A stretch of 64,000 bases of DNA from an uncultured Candidatus Saccharibacteria bacterium (GCA_948868795.1 CAQRDK010000002.1:18170-82169); one strand, 5' to 3'. Shown: positions 33,952 to 42,969, numbered from the stretch's first letter. Notes: a model not told the origin generated them from the letters alone. Numbers and translations: made by a program.

Positions 33952-34599
33952 ATGGCAATTCGAATCAAGAAACGCAAGCGGTCGCTCGGCACACACCTCG
34001 ACGAGTGGACCAAGTCCTTCAAGGGCATTCCGCTCTGGCTCGGTCGCATGACCAGTGGCTGGGTCTATCGAGAGGAGTTCATTGCCGCCCTCTGGGGCGA
34101 AATGGGCGAATATGAAGTCCGCTTTTCCATCATTGTTGGTGGTTTCGGCTTCATCGCGCTCGCCATCGCGAACGCCTGGTTCCTGCCTGGAGCCGTTTTC
34201 CTGGTCAAAATCAAGTTCCTGCTCACCCTGGTCTTCCTGTTCATCGGCGTCCGCCAACTGAAAGATCTGAACGGTCCCATTTGGTGGGCTGATCGGTTCG
34301 CCACCCGTGCCTTGAGCAGCTACAACCAGACCGGTCGCTTCAAGCGGTACGAACGCTACAGCGCCTTTGCCAAGAGTCACACCCAGACCGCCTTCCCGCT
34401 GCGCCTGGACGAAGTTGCCTTTCTCTGCGAGCTGTATCACCAGTATATGACTGGCACCGTGACGGTCGATGCTCTCTGTGAGCTTCGCACCTACGCTCCG
34501 CAAGAGGTAGAATTCTTCTACCGGGTCATGGGGTTCGCTCCGAGCGATCCCCGCTTCCCGCCTCAATACCTCGGGCAGCCCATCGCGGCCCGTCAGTAA
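33952..34599 (+). CDS. Membrane protein of unknown function with C-terminal soluble domain
   Basis: A 215-residue protein with a basic start (MAIRIKKRKRS), two membrane helices (about 48-68 and 72-92), and a soluble C-terminal part (LDEVAFLCELYHQYMTGTVTVDALCELR). The start at 33952 is set by TAGGAGG 10 nt upstream; the frame is open to 33889. A consensus promoter (TTGACA near 33805, TACAAT near 33828) leaves a leader of about 110 nt. Codon use favours CTG/CTC more than neighbours. Not recognised. Confidence 0.62.
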   Translation: MAIRIKKRKRSLGTHLDEWTKSFKGIPLWLGRMTSGWVYREEFIAALWGEMGEYEVRFSIIVGGFGFIALAIANAWFLPGAVFLVKIKFLLTLVFLFIGVRQLKDLNGPIWWADRFATRALSSYNQTGRFKRYERYSAFAKSHTQTAFPLRLDEVAFLCELYHQYMTGTVTVDALCELRTYAPQEVEFFYRVMGFAPSDPRFPPQYLGQPIAARQ

Positions 34600-34611
34600 C
34601 TCACCTCCAGC

Positions 34612-34646
34612 ATACCTCCGATCCCGCAAGGGAACGGGGGTATTTT
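34612..34646 (+). terminator. Intrinsic terminator
   Basis: ATACCTCCGATCCC-GCAA-GGGAACGGGGGTAT, a long near-perfect stem, followed by TTTCTTG. Confidence 0.75.
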
Positions 34647-34702
34647 CTTGCCGCTTTTTCTTATTTGTGTACAAAGTTCCGCACAAGCCACAATTTCCGT
34701 GC

Positions 34703-34708
34703 TATAAT
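34703..34708 (+). promoter_or_regulatory. Extended -10 of FISUMP module B leader
   Basis: GTGCTATAAT (TATAAT at 34703-34708). The leader's 5' arm begins 6 nt later at 34714, matching the predicted transcription start. No good -35 is seen. Confidence 0.65.
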
Positions 34709-34713
34709 AAAAA

Positions 34714-34851
34714 TGCTTAATCCTATTATTGGTATTTTTTCATATGAAACTCCAACTTATTGATGGCATCACGACTGCCAGTGGTTGGTGTTTCGAAAGA
34801 GCACGCTCACCGGTAATAGGATTAAGCACCTGTCGTGGTGCCATTTTTATT
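34714..34851 (+). ncRNA. Structured leader RNA with terminator, FISUMP module B
   Basis: TGCTTAATCCTATTA (34714-34728) pairs perfectly with TAATAGGATTAAGCA (34814-34828). CCAAC/GTTGG and TGGCA/TGCCA form inner helices. GCACC-TGTCGT-GGTGC with CATTTTTATT (34826-34851) is an intrinsic terminator sharing GCA with the closing helix. Sequence differs from leaders A and C nearly everywhere while the architecture is kept, which is compensatory evidence for structure. Confidence 0.6.
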
Positions 34852-34909
34852 ACATTCACTTTCCCAAAAAGCACCCGGCAATCATCTATAAATCAAAAGG
34901 AGGGCCGTG

Positions 34910-36361
34910 ATGCTAAAACGCCAAGATATAAAACTTAACTCTTCTGGAAAAGTAAGTTGTCTACTTCTATTATTGCTAGCTTTTCTTATGATAAACCCAA
35001 TCACGACTCCCGCTAGTGCGTTAGAAGCCGAGGAGGACGCTAATTACGACGGCCAAATCTCCACGCAAGCCGATTCTGGCGTCGCAATCTCGTTCACTCC
35101 TTCTTCCGGCTCAGCTTCGCTCACGCCAACAACCTCTGATGGTGCTTCAGCGAAGATAAACGTTTCCGCAAATATCAAGATTGCTAGCACCGGTGGTTAT
35201 ACAATTTATCTTGGCGCTAACAACTCTGCTCTGACTGGCGCAGCTAGTAAACAAACTATCCCCGCCGCCACTACCGCCACAACTTTCGCTAACATGAAGA
35301 CGAATACTTGGGGCTATGCCTATGCCGAAGGCTCCAGCGTTCCAGATACCGCAACTTATTCCGCCCTCCCGCAAGGGCAAGGAACTAGCCTAGAAAGTAA
35401 AAGTGGCAATCAAACTAACGTCAATAAAACCTATGCTATTAGCTTTGCCACAAAAATCGGAAACGATAAACCGGCAGATGTCTATTCCAACCAAGCAACG
35501 TTGAGTGTGACGAGTAGCCCATTACAGGTTACATGGGATACCATGACGGAAATGCAACAAATGACAACAGCAATTTGCGATAGTGTCTCGACGCCGTCTA
35601 CTAGTATTACTGATGTTCCATCGAAACAGCTTAAGGATACCCGTGATGGCAAATATTACTGGGTTAGTAAGTTGGCGGATGGTCGCTGTTGGATGACGCA
35701 GAACCTGGACCTGGACTTGTCAACTTCAAAAACTTTGACGTCGAATGATTCGGATGTTGCTAGCTGGACACCGGAGTATACAACGGCAACAACCGCATCT
35801 GATTCAACGATTCTTCTAGACAACTCTGGCCAGCGTTCTTGGTCGCTTGGTAACTATCGTATTACCAACCCGACAGTATCTTCGAATTGTGGCTACCCTA
35901 AAAACAATGTGTCGCAATGCACGAGTCAATTTACGGCCTATAACACTCCGACTACAGCTAACAGCGACGCCAATGCTCATTATATTATAGGAAATCATTA
36001 TCAGTGGAGTGCTGCTACGGCCGGCGCGAATGGCTCAATCTGTCCGAAGGGTTGGCAGTTGCCAGAATCAAGTTCTACTGCGGCAGGAACTTTTGGAGGT
36101 CTAGTAAACACTTACTCAATTAAAACCAGCGTGACGAAATTGACATCCGCCCCACTATATTTCGTTAGAGGCGGATATGTTAGCCAAACTAGTAGTGGGC
36201 TCTTTATGAACGCTGGTAGTGCTGGACACTATTGGTCGTCCACTCCGAACACCAATGGCAAAAATGCTTATAGCTCTTCTTTTTATAATGCCGATGGGGT
36301 AAGTTCAGTAGTGACTACTGAGCGGTCCGTCGGCTACTCCGTCCGTTGCGTCGCTCGCTAA
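34910..36361 (+). CDS. Secreted FISUMP-domain surface protein B
   Basis: A 483-residue paralogue of A: signal/anchor near 15-35 ending ASALEAEE, beta domain (about 55-200, SFTPSSGSASLTPTTSDGASAKI, shared with A), and FISUMP domain (about 212-483) with RDGKYYWVSKLADGRCWMTQNLDLDLS, GSICPKGWQLP and RGGYVSQTSSGLF...HYWSSTPNTNGKNAY...SVRCVAR. RBS AGGAGGG with GTGATG start as in A and C; ATG at 34910 preferred. Differences from A and C cluster in the C-terminal lectin-like surface. Confidence 0.8.
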   Translation: MLKRQDIKLNSSGKVSCLLLLLLAFLMINPITTPASALEAEEDANYDGQISTQADSGVAISFTPSSGSASLTPTTSDGASAKINVSANIKIASTGGYTIYLGANNSALTGAASKQTIPAATTATTFANMKTNTWGYAYAEGSSVPDTATYSALPQGQGTSLESKSGNQTNVNKTYAISFATKIGNDKPADVYSNQATLSVTSSPLQVTWDTMTEMQQMTTAICDSVSTPSTSITDVPSKQLKDTRDGKYYWVSKLADGRCWMTQNLDLDLSTSKTLTSNDSDVASWTPEYTTATTASDSTILLDNSGQRSWSLGNYRITNPTVSSNCGYPKNNVSQCTSQFTAYNTPTTANSDANAHYIIGNHYQWSAATAGANGSICPKGWQLPESSSTAAGTFGGLVNTYSIKTSVTKLTSAPLYFVRGGYVSQTSSGLFMNAGSAGHYWSSTPNTNGKNAYSSSFYNADGVSSVVTTERSVGYSVRCVAR

Positions 36362-36390
36362 ATCCTAGCTGCACTTCACCCGCATCCTTA

Positions 36391-36560
36391 CTCCGCCCCA
36401 GCCGCCGCAACCGCCAAATAAGTACACACAATATAATATATACGATATAGCACATACTTATTCCTTTTTTACAATAAACAATATCGCGATATTAATAACT
36501 AATAAGTCTACCCAACAGACTTAAACAACTTATTTGGCGGTTGCGGCGGCTGGGGCGGAG
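36391..36560 (+). repeat. 170 bp inverted-repeat element (FISUMP 3' element, copy 2)
   Basis: The ends CTCCGCCCCAGCCGCCGCAA and TTGCGGCGGCTGGGGCGGAG are perfect 20 bp inverted repeats continued by CCGCCAAATAAGT/ACTTATTTGGCGG-like arms; the core is close to copy 1 (TATAATATATAC, GATATAGCACATACTTATTCC). It starts 29 bp after the FISUMP B stop. Confidence 0.8.
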
Positions 36561-36598
36561 AACCAAAATAGCGAAAAAGAAGGGAACTATAAAAACGC

Positions 36599-36731
36599 AA
36601 AAGCAGTGCTAGTTGCTTCTCGAATCATGATTATAAGGCTGGCGCGGGTCCGACTTTCGACGCGCGAAGCGCGGCAATGAGGAGAGCGCCACCCGATGAG
36701 AGAGGTGACTAGCGCTGCTTTTGTGCTTTTA
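36599..36731 (+). ncRNA. Candidate structured RNA with terminator-like end
   Basis: AAAAGCAGTGCTAGT (36599-36613) pairs with ACTAGCGCTGCTTTT (36708-36722) with one G-U pair, enclosing GC-rich inner hairpins (GGCGCGGGTCCGACTTTCGACGC, CGCGCGAAGCGCG), and is followed by GTGCTTTT. It does not match RNase P, SRP or tmRNA by eye. It might simply be a large terminator between module B and the next gene. Confidence 0.35.
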
Positions 36732-36789
36732 AAGAACCTCTCCGCAAAATATATGCTACAATAGACCTAAGTAACTCAAGGAGGCATCA

Positions 36790-38175
36790 ATGCAAAATAC
36801 AAAAGTTAAATCTGCGACCGTCGCTGGCCTGCTCGGGATTTTCCTCGGCCAATTCGGCGCGCACAGCTGGTACCTCGGCAAAAAGAAACAGGGCATCGCC
36901 CACGTCTGTCTCTTCGCCGCCGCTATGATTATTCTCATTATCGGTATGGTTATGGCCGTTTCCGCGACTACCTCGCCCTACTCTTACTATCGCGCCGCGA
37001 CCTCTGGCACGGCGAACGCCGCTGTTATTCTCTGTCTCCTCGGCTGGTTCATTATGTTCGGAAATGCTATCTGGGCGCTCGTCGAAGCAATTATTCTCTT
37101 CGTCCAGGGTGATGCCGGCCTCGCCGCCAAGGGCTATGCCGTCGCTACCCCGTATAACCCCGCCGCTCCAGTCGCTCCGACCACCGGTCAACCAGCTCCT
37201 GCAACTACCGGAGCCGCCCCAGCAGCCGCTACCACGACCCCGACTCAAACCGCTGCCCAGCCCGTCGCTGGCGCGCAAGCTCAGCCAACTGCCCCGACCC
37301 CAGTCGCTCCACAGCCAAAGCAGCCCATGAACCCCGCGACCAAGAAGAAAATCATCCTCGGCGTTATTATTGGCGTTGCTACCCTCGTCGCCATTATTAT
37401 CATCTGCGTCGTCATCGCTATCGTCAGCCACGTCGACTACGGCGAGGCTTATCGCCAAGCCAAAGATCTCAAGGATGACGTCGCCGAGCTCTATACCGCC
37501 TATGATTGCGAACGCGTCGTCAGCAATGTCAACTCCGACTGGACCAGCGAGAGCAACTACAACAAATACATCGAAGCCTGCAAAGATGACACCGCCGGCA
37601 TCGACGACAAGATTGCCGAGCTCGAAAAGACCGCTGGCGTCCGCAAAGATTCCGCCGTCAAAACCGCCTTTGATAAGTTTAAGAAAGAATATGCCGCTGT
37701 CGTTCCTAGCAGCGAAGAGTTGAACTCGAAGCTCGAGCTCTACAAGACCTGGCATTCCTACGTCGTCGCCGTCGACGATCTCAGCGCCAGCGACACCGAC
37801 GCCGAAATCCAGTCCGCCGCCAACATTCTCATCAATTCTGGCAACGACACCTTCAAAACCTATGGCGAAGGCTGGCTCGAAAAAACCATGGAATATGTCC
37901 GCGCCTATCGCGCCTATCAGAACAGCAGCTACTCCGATTCCAACCGCACTCAGCTCCGCGATGACATGTATTCCAAGCAAACCGCCCAGCGCACCTGGGT
38001 TTCCGAGAACAAACCCGACATTACCGAGCTCGCTCCGCTCAACTTCTCCGACACGACCAAGATGTATAACGCCTATCGCGATTTCTACGAACTCCTCACC
38101 GCGACCTACGAGGAGCACTACAACAGCGGCAGCGGTGACTGCTCCGAGCTCCGCGACGTTGTCTATTGCTCTTAA
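36790..38175 (+). CDS. TM2-domain membrane protein with external helical domain
   Basis: A 461-residue protein. Residues about 8-110 form a TM2-like unit (VAGLLGIFLGQFGAHSWYLGKKKQGIAH, then two further helices). A Pro/Ala/Thr/Gln-rich linker (about 118-178) leads to a strong membrane helix (KKKIILGVIIGVATLVAIIIICVVIAIV, about 181-210) and an extracytoplasmic helical domain (about 215-461) with cysteine pairs at its ends. AAGGAGG lies 7 nt before the ATG and TACAAT about 30 nt upstream. Function unknown; surface exposure inferred. A GTAGGGCGC hairpin lies downstream near 38201-38226. Confidence 0.7.
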   Translation: MQNTKVKSATVAGLLGIFLGQFGAHSWYLGKKKQGIAHVCLFAAAMIILIIGMVMAVSATTSPYSYYRAATSGTANAAVILCLLGWFIMFGNAIWALVEAIILFVQGDAGLAAKGYAVATPYNPAAPVAPTTGQPAPATTGAAPAAATTTPTQTAAQPVAGAQAQPTAPTPVAPQPKQPMNPATKKKIILGVIIGVATLVAIIIICVVIAIVSHVDYGEAYRQAKDLKDDVAELYTAYDCERVVSNVNSDWTSESNYNKYIEACKDDTAGIDDKIAELEKTAGVRKDSAVKTAFDKFKKEYAAVVPSSEELNSKLELYKTWHSYVVAVDDLSASDTDAEIQSAANILINSGNDTFKTYGEGWLEKTMEYVRAYRAYQNSSYSDSNRTQLRDDMYSKQTAQRTWVSENKPDITELAPLNFSDTTKMYNAYRDFYELLTATYEEHYNSGSGDCSELRDVVYCS

Positions 38176-38287
38176 TCCGTCGCTGCCAGGGCTATGACAT
38201 GTAGGGCGCCTTCGCGCGCCCTACGTTCCTATACGGGCCAGTTTCTTTATTCTCGAATCCTTAAAAATATGTTATAATAAGAACACT

Positions 38288-39607
38288 ATGATTTACCTCG
38301 ACCACGCCGCTGCCACCCCAGTCAGCCCGAACGCTCTTCGGGCGATGTTACCATATTTCTCGGACGATTTTTTCAACCCCTCCGCCCCCTATCTCCCGGC
38401 CAAGCGCGTCCGCGAAGCCTACGAATCCGCCAAGAACGACATCGCCCACGCCATCGGCGCGAAAGGCACCGACCTTGTCATTACTGCCGGCGCCACCGAA
38501 TCTATCAACCTCGCCTTCACCGCCACTCGTCTCTCTGCGCCTAAAGCCTTAGTTCGCTCCGAAGCATCCCTTCGCTCTGACGCCGAAATCACCGGCTCGC
38601 TCCGCTTCGGCAAAATCCTCACCCTCGTAACCGAGCACGCCGCCGTCTTCGAGGCCGTCAAAAATTACCCCCACGAGCTTGTCGAAGTCGACAAAAATGG
38701 CCTGATTAACCTCGACGATTTCCGCAAAAAGTTGTCTGACGAAGTTGTTTTAGTCTCGGTTTCCTTGGCTAATAATGAGCTTGGCACGATCCAGCCTCTC
38801 GCCGAAATTTCCGAAATCCTCCGCCTTGAGCGCCAAAAACGCCTGCGGCAGGGAATTACTACTCCGCTCTATCTCCACTCTGACGCTTCGCAAGCCTTGA
38901 GTCTCCTCGACATCAATGTCGCCCGCCTCGGCGTCGACCTCTTGACTTTGAACGCGGCGAAATGTGGCGGGCCGAAAGGTGTCGGCGCGCTCTATCTCGC
39001 GCATGGCATCACCCTTCATCCGCTTAGCCTCGGTGGCGGTCAAGAGCGCGGTCTTCGCAGCGGCACCGAAAATGTCCCTGGGGCAATAGGTTTTGCAACT
39101 GCCGTCAAGGAAGTGAAAACACATCTCTCCAGCAGCCGCAAGAAATACCAAGAAATGGCATCTGTTCTTCGTCAAGAACTAGCACATATCTCCATTGTAG
39201 CACAGAATGATAAAAATGTCAAGCATAAGCCGCAAAACCCCAAAAACTCCCAAACCCCTCAAAACCCCAAAAACTCCCAAGAAATCCCTATAACCGCTCC
39301 GATCTTTCTCGGTAACCCGAAGCATCAACTTGCGAATTTCGTTCCAGTTTGTTTCCCGGGGCTTGATGCTGAGCGCTTGATTTATAAACTCGAGCAACAG
39401 GAAATCTACCTCTCGACCGGTGCCGCTTGTGCCGCCAACAAAGGTAGCAAATCGCACGTTCTCGCTGCCATTGGCCTTTCCGACGCGGAAATCGCCGGCT
39501 CGCTCCGCATCTCCTTAGGCAGCACGAACGACCTCGACCAGATCCGTGAGGCCGCGGAGAAAATCCGCCAAGCTGTCGAGCAAGAATATCAGCGCCTCGC
39601 CAGATAA
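38288..39607 (+). CDS. iscS: Cysteine desulfurase (NifS/IscS family) with low-complexity insertion
   Basis: A 439-residue PLP enzyme that takes sulfur from cysteine. YLDHAAATPVSP at the start, SDASQALSLLD near 199, the PLP-lysine region LNAAKCGGPKGVGALYL near 221, RSGTENVPGAIGFA near 258, and the active-site cysteine loop STGAACAANKGSKSHVL near 378-394. Between residues about 300 and 335 an unusual insertion (QNPKNSQTPQNPKNSQ) is encoded by a DNA tandem repeat and contains a perfect antisense promoter. With mnmA at 41034 it probably supplies sulfur for tRNA thiolation. TATAAT ends 9 nt before the ATG. Confidence 0.88.
   Translation: MIYLDHAAATPVSPNALRAMLPYFSDDFFNPSAPYLPAKRVREAYESAKNDIAHAIGAKGTDLVITAGATESINLAFTATRLSAPKALVRSEASLRSDAEITGSLRFGKILTLVTEHAAVFEAVKNYPHELVEVDKNGLINLDDFRKKLSDEVVLVSVSLANNELGTIQPLAEISEILRLERQKRLRQGITTPLYLHSDASQALSLLDINVARLGVDLLTLNAAKCGGPKGVGALYLAHGITLHPLSLGGGQERGLRSGTENVPGAIGFATAVKEVKTHLSSSRKKYQEMASVLRQELAHISIVAQNDKNVKHKPQNPKNSQTPQNPKNSQEIPITAPIFLGNPKHQLANFVPVCFPGLDAERLIYKLEQQEIYLSTGAACAANKGSKSHVLAAIGLSDAEIAGSLRISLGSTNDLDQIREAAEKIRQAVEQEYQRLAR
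39194..39222 (-). promoter_or_regulatory. Consensus antisense promoter inside iscS
   Basis: On the minus strand TTGACA (39222-39217), a 17 bp spacer ending TGTGC, and TACAAT (39199-39194) match the best promoters of this genome. It lies in the low-complexity insertion and would transcribe antisense to the first two thirds of iscS. No minus-strand gene is evident there. Confidence 0.55.
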
Positions 39608-39611
39608 AAAT

Positions 39612-39641
39612 AGGGGCCGCTCCGCAGGGAGCAGCCCCAAA
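39612..39641 (-). terminator. Terminator between convergent iscS and exported protein
   Basis: On the minus strand GGGGCTGCTCC-CTGC-GGAGCGGCCCC is followed by TATTTTTAT; it serves the 39656-40846 gene and may stop iscS transcription too. Confidence 0.75.
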
Positions 39642-39655
39642 ACCAGGAAGAAAGT

Positions 39656-40846
39656 TTACCACTCAATCGCCCGCAGGTCATCATCCGTCAGCCAGAAATC
39701 CTGCGCCGCGTTGTAGGCCCAGCGGAAATGCTCCGGCCGCGTCAGGCTGTAGAAGCTGAATCCGCTCGCCGCGTTGTCGTTCCGACAGAGGAACTCGAAA
39801 CGCACCGAATAGGGTACGGTGTGCGTCCACTTGCCGTAGCGGTTGGCGTAGTCGAAGTAAATCGTGATGTCCGCGGCCGTATTCTCGGTCCGCAGCCGCT
39901 CCAACGACCGCACCAAGACCTGACTCGTCGTCACGTCTCGCGCCATCACGTCGTCCGTCGACATCCACCAGGAGTTCGGGTCGTAGCTTTGACCCAGCAG
40001 GTTCGTCGGGTATGTCGTCCACCCCTGAAGCACCAGCTCGTCCAGCAGCTCCTGACAGAAGGTGACGCAAAGCTCGGCGCCCGCGTCGTCCATCTCGTAC
40101 CGGTCATGCCAGTAGTCGAGCTTGAACGTCTTGCCCAGGTTCTGCCGGGCATTCACCCAGTCGATGATCATCACCTTCTCCAGCGTGACAATCATGCCGT
40201 TCCGGAGATATACCTCGATGGTATAATCATCCAGCTCGCGCACGGCCCAGATGCTGCGGTAGGTGGAAATGCTCGGGATGGTGTCGCCGTAGGTCTGCAC
40301 GGAAATCGTGGAGGTCGAGGTCTTGCCGTTCCGGTAGGTCAGCGTGTAGCTGACCGTGTCCAGCGTCCGGATCTCGGTCACCGGCTGCCGGAAATAGTTC
40401 TTGACCAGATACTCCAGCTCCATCGCGCTGCTGCCTGCCGTCGACAGGTGGATTACCTTGTCGCCATAGGTCAGGGATTTGCCGTCGGCCGCCCGCGTCA
40501 CCAGTTTCTCCCGGATCAGCCGGTCGGCCGTCTGTTCCGCCAGCCACGCATAGCCATACTTGGACGTGAAGCCCCGGTTGGTCGTCGTCGCGGTGGAGGT
40601 GTAGTCCAGCATGAACTGTTCACTCATCGTCACCACGACCTGGCCGTCCAGGAATACGCGAATCAGGCCCACCTTGTCCTCGACGAGCACCGTGCCGTCG
40701 GTCAGGATGACCGGGTCATAGGGGTTGCCGCCGTAGGTGGTGCCGGGCGTCGGATAGGTCTTGTCGGACGCGGCCGCCGCCGGAATCGCCAGGGAAAAGG
40801 CCATAATCAAGGCCAGGAGCAGGGATACAATTTTGGTTTTCTTCAT
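39656..40846 (-). CDS. Secreted protein of unknown function, Firmicutes-like style
   Basis: A 396-residue protein with a textbook Sec signal peptide (MKKTKIVSLLLALIMAFSLAIPAAAA, cleavage AAA-SD near 27). The mature part is beta-rich with VILTDGTVLVEDKVGLIRVFLDGQVVV and repeated Thr/Tyr strands; no motif recognised. GC-rich codons (CTG, GCC, CGG) and an AGGAGG RBS 8 nt before the ATG contrast with neighbouring leaderless genes. Together these suggest acquisition from a Gram-positive host-associated bacterium. It interrupts the iscS-mnmA pair. Confidence 0.72.
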   Translation of the reverse strand: MKKTKIVSLLLALIMAFSLAIPAAAASDKTYPTPGTTYGGNPYDPVILTDGTVLVEDKVGLIRVFLDGQVVVTMSEQFMLDYTSTATTTNRGFTSKYGYAWLAEQTADRLIREKLVTRAADGKSLTYGDKVIHLSTAGSSAMELEYLVKNYFRQPVTEIRTLDTVSYTLTYRNGKTSTSTISVQTYGDTIPSISTYRSIWAVRELDDYTIEVYLRNGMIVTLEKVMIIDWVNARQNLGKTFKLDYWHDRYEMDDAGAELCVTFCQELLDELVLQGWTTYPTNLLGQSYDPNSWWMSTDDVMARDVTTSQVLVRSLERLRTENTAADITIYFDYANRYGKWTHTVPYSVRFEFLCRNDNAASGFSFYSLTRPEHFRWAYNAAQDFWLTDDDLRAIEW

Positions 40847-40964
40847 GTCGAAAACCTCCTTTTCAAGATTGATCGGTCATGCTGCCAGGACTTCGAGCCG
40901 GAATTATTCCTTCCTTTCTTCTCAAAATTAAAGTCCGAGGGCAGTTTACCGACCTTACCATACC

Positions 40965-40993
40965 ATTATACCACACCTGACGTTAAATGTCAA
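40965..40993 (-). promoter_or_regulatory. Promoter of the 39656-40846 gene
   Basis: Minus-strand TTGACA (40993-40988) and TATAAT (40970-40965), 17 bp apart, leaving a leader of about 115 nt. It sits back to back with the leaderless mnmA promoter (TATAAT 41022-41027). Confidence 0.75.
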
Positions 40994-41033
40994 TAATATC
41001 GCCAAAACCCATAAATTATGCTATAATTATCTC

Positions 41034-42218
41034 ATGAACAAGCGTGTTTATCTTGGCATGTCTGGCGGCGTCGATTCCTCAGTCTCGGCGTTGCTTTTGA
41101 AGGAGCAGGGTTACGACGTCACCGGCGTCTACATGAAGAACTGGTCCGAAGACCTCCCCGGCATGAAGTGCCCCTGGGCGGAGGATCTCGCTGATGCCAA
41201 GCGCGTCGCCGTCCAGCTCGACCTCGACTTTGAGGTCTGGGACTTCGAGAAGGATTATAAAGCCAAAGTCGTCGACTACATGCTCGCCGAATTCAAAAAA
41301 GGCCGCACCCCAAACCCCGACGTCATGTGTAACGAGCTGATTAAGTTCAAACTCTTCTACGATTGGGCTATCGAACGCGGTGCCGACTTCATCGCGACCG
41401 GCCACTACGCCCAGGTCAGCCCTGTCAAAAACGCCAACCAAGCCGAAACCGACTCTTCTGAAACTGCCGCCCCCGCTAAAGTCGACCTCCTGAAAGCCGT
41501 CGACGCCAATAAAGATCAGACCTACTTCCTCTATCGCATGAGCGACGCCGCTACCGCGAAAACCCTCTTTCCAATCGGCGCCATGACGAAACCCGAAGTC
41601 AAGCAGCTCGCCGCCGAACGCAAGCTCGATGTTGCCACCAAGAAAGAATCCATGGGCATCTGCTTCGTTGGCGAGGTCGGTATGAAAGACTTCCTCCAGC
41701 AATACCTCGACTGTGAACCCGGCGAAATCCGCGAGCAGGAAACCGGCGAAGTCCTCGGCTATCACGACGGCGCGATTTTCTATACCATCGGCCAGCGCCA
41801 CGGCCTCTACCTCGGCGGCGGCCTCCCTTATTACGTTGTCGGAAAAGACCTCGCTGCGAACATCGTCTACGTCTCGAAAAACCTCAACCACGAAAGCCTC
41901 TGGACGACCGAATTAACCCTCGAGAGTCTCCATCTTCGTTCCGGCCGCACCCTCACCGACATCGCTAAACTCGCGGCCGAACCTTCTCGGAATAACCCGA
42001 ACCGCCTCCAGGTTCGCCTCCGCCACCGCGCCCCGCTCATCGACTGCGCAATTTCCGCTAGTCCAGAAGCTGACCGTTCTGTCGGTCAAAATCCCGACCA
42101 CGCCGAAGCGGTTGCTCACCTCTCTTTCTCTCAGCCTATCAAGCGCCCCGCCCCCGGCCAGTCCGCCGTCCTCTATTCCGGCGAAATTTGCCTCGGCGGC
42201 GGAATTATCGCCGAATAA
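41034..42218 (+). CDS. mnmA: tRNA-specific 2-thiouridylase MnmA
   Basis: A 394-residue enzyme that thiolates U34 of tRNA-Lys, Glu and Gln. The PP-loop GMSGGVDSSVSALLL binds ATP near residue 8; Cys in NPDVMCNELIKF (near 102) and Cys in GICFVGEVGMKDFL (near 213) are the catalytic pair; a C-terminal beta domain follows. TATAAT ends 6 nt before the ATG (leaderless pattern). Residues about 135-150 (NANQAETDSSETAAPAKVD) look like a lineage-specific loop. Sulfur probably comes from the nearby cysteine desulfurase. Confidence 0.95.
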   Translation: MNKRVYLGMSGGVDSSVSALLLKEQGYDVTGVYMKNWSEDLPGMKCPWAEDLADAKRVAVQLDLDFEVWDFEKDYKAKVVDYMLAEFKKGRTPNPDVMCNELIKFKLFYDWAIERGADFIATGHYAQVSPVKNANQAETDSSETAAPAKVDLLKAVDANKDQTYFLYRMSDAATAKTLFPIGAMTKPEVKQLAAERKLDVATKKESMGICFVGEVGMKDFLQQYLDCEPGEIREQETGEVLGYHDGAIFYTIGQRHGLYLGGGLPYYVVGKDLAANIVYVSKNLNHESLWTTELTLESLHLRSGRTLTDIAKLAAEPSRNNPNRLQVRLRHRAPLIDCAISASPEADRSVGQNPDHAEAVAHLSFSQPIKRPAPGQSAVLYSGEICLGGGIIAE

Positions 42219-42261
42219 AACCATCGGTCCAAAACCTTCAAGACAAAATAATAAAACCAGA

Positions 42262-42296
42262 AAAACCGGGCCTTCCTTTCGGAAGACCCGTTTCTA
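42262..42296. terminator. Bidirectional terminator
   Basis: CGGGCCTTCC-TTTC-GGAAGACCCG with T's on the plus side (TTTCTACC) and a stronger GTTTTTC run on the minus side; it separates convergent mnmA and the 42334-42969 gene. Confidence 0.75.
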
Positions 42297-42333
42297 CCAC
42301 CTACTCTCGTAGAAAATTGTGTTGGCGCAAGCC

Positions 42334-42969
42334 TTACCTGACGGTAATCCCGTTCCAGAGCGTGCCGTAATTCGGCACCCGGATCGTGACCGAGAAATTG
42401 TCGAGCCAGTCAATCAGCTCTCCGTGGTAAGGCATCGCCGCCTCACGGAGTTCGTCATAAACTTTGGCCAGCTCCTCAGGAGTATACCTCGCCATCAGGT
42501 CGGTGACGCCATTGGCATCATACATTGCCGCTGCGCGGCTCGTAGTAGCGAGATAGCGATACAGCTGATTGTTGATGCCGCAGGGAATGGAGATGTCAGA
42601 GACCCAGATGTCGCCATTCTCGTCAATCTCGGTCGGGCAGAGTTGGTCTGCGATGAAGATGATCTTCGTTGCATCACTCAACCGCAGGTGGACGATGGTG
42701 TCGTCCAATGTCCCGTAGACCTCGGCGTAGTCAAACTCCAACCGAATCTGCTGGCTCAGCCAGTTAGACACGGCGCGCGGAGGAATCCCGACCATCTGGT
42801 CAGGGCTGGTCTCGGTGTCGGGGGCGGTGTAAATAGGCGCCGTAGCGTCGTCGGAATACTCCGCGGGGGAATCAGGGGTGACGAAATCATCGGGCGATGC
42901 CGCGAAGGCATTCACGCAGAGTGACATCATCATCAGGGCGGATACGATCAGGGTGGTCAGCTTTTTCAT
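42334..42969 (-). CDS. Secreted protein of unknown function
   Basis: A 211-residue protein with a signal peptide (MKKLTTLIVSALMMMSLCVNAFA, cleavage AFA-AS near 24), an acidic Pro/Asp/Thr-rich linker (about 25-60), and a mixed domain with VSNWLSQQIRLEFDYAEVYG and TPEELAKVYDELREAAMPYHGEL. Style and promoter match the 39656-40846 gene. RBS GAGGTAATG-like. No family recognised. Confidence 0.65.
   Translation of the reverse strand: MKKLTTLIVSALMMMSLCVNAFAASPDDFVTPDSPAEYSDDATAPIYTAPDTETSPDQMVGIPPRAVSNWLSQQIRLEFDYAEVYGTLDDTIVHLRLSDATKIIFIADQLCPTEIDENGDIWVSDISIPCGINNQLYRYLATTSRAAAMYDANGVTDLMARYTPEELAKVYDELREAAMPYHGELIDWLDNFSVTIRVPNYGTLWNGITVR

Noticed and set aside
36599..36731. RNase P, SRP or tmRNA gene
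   Set aside because: None of the conserved core motifs of these RNAs is present.
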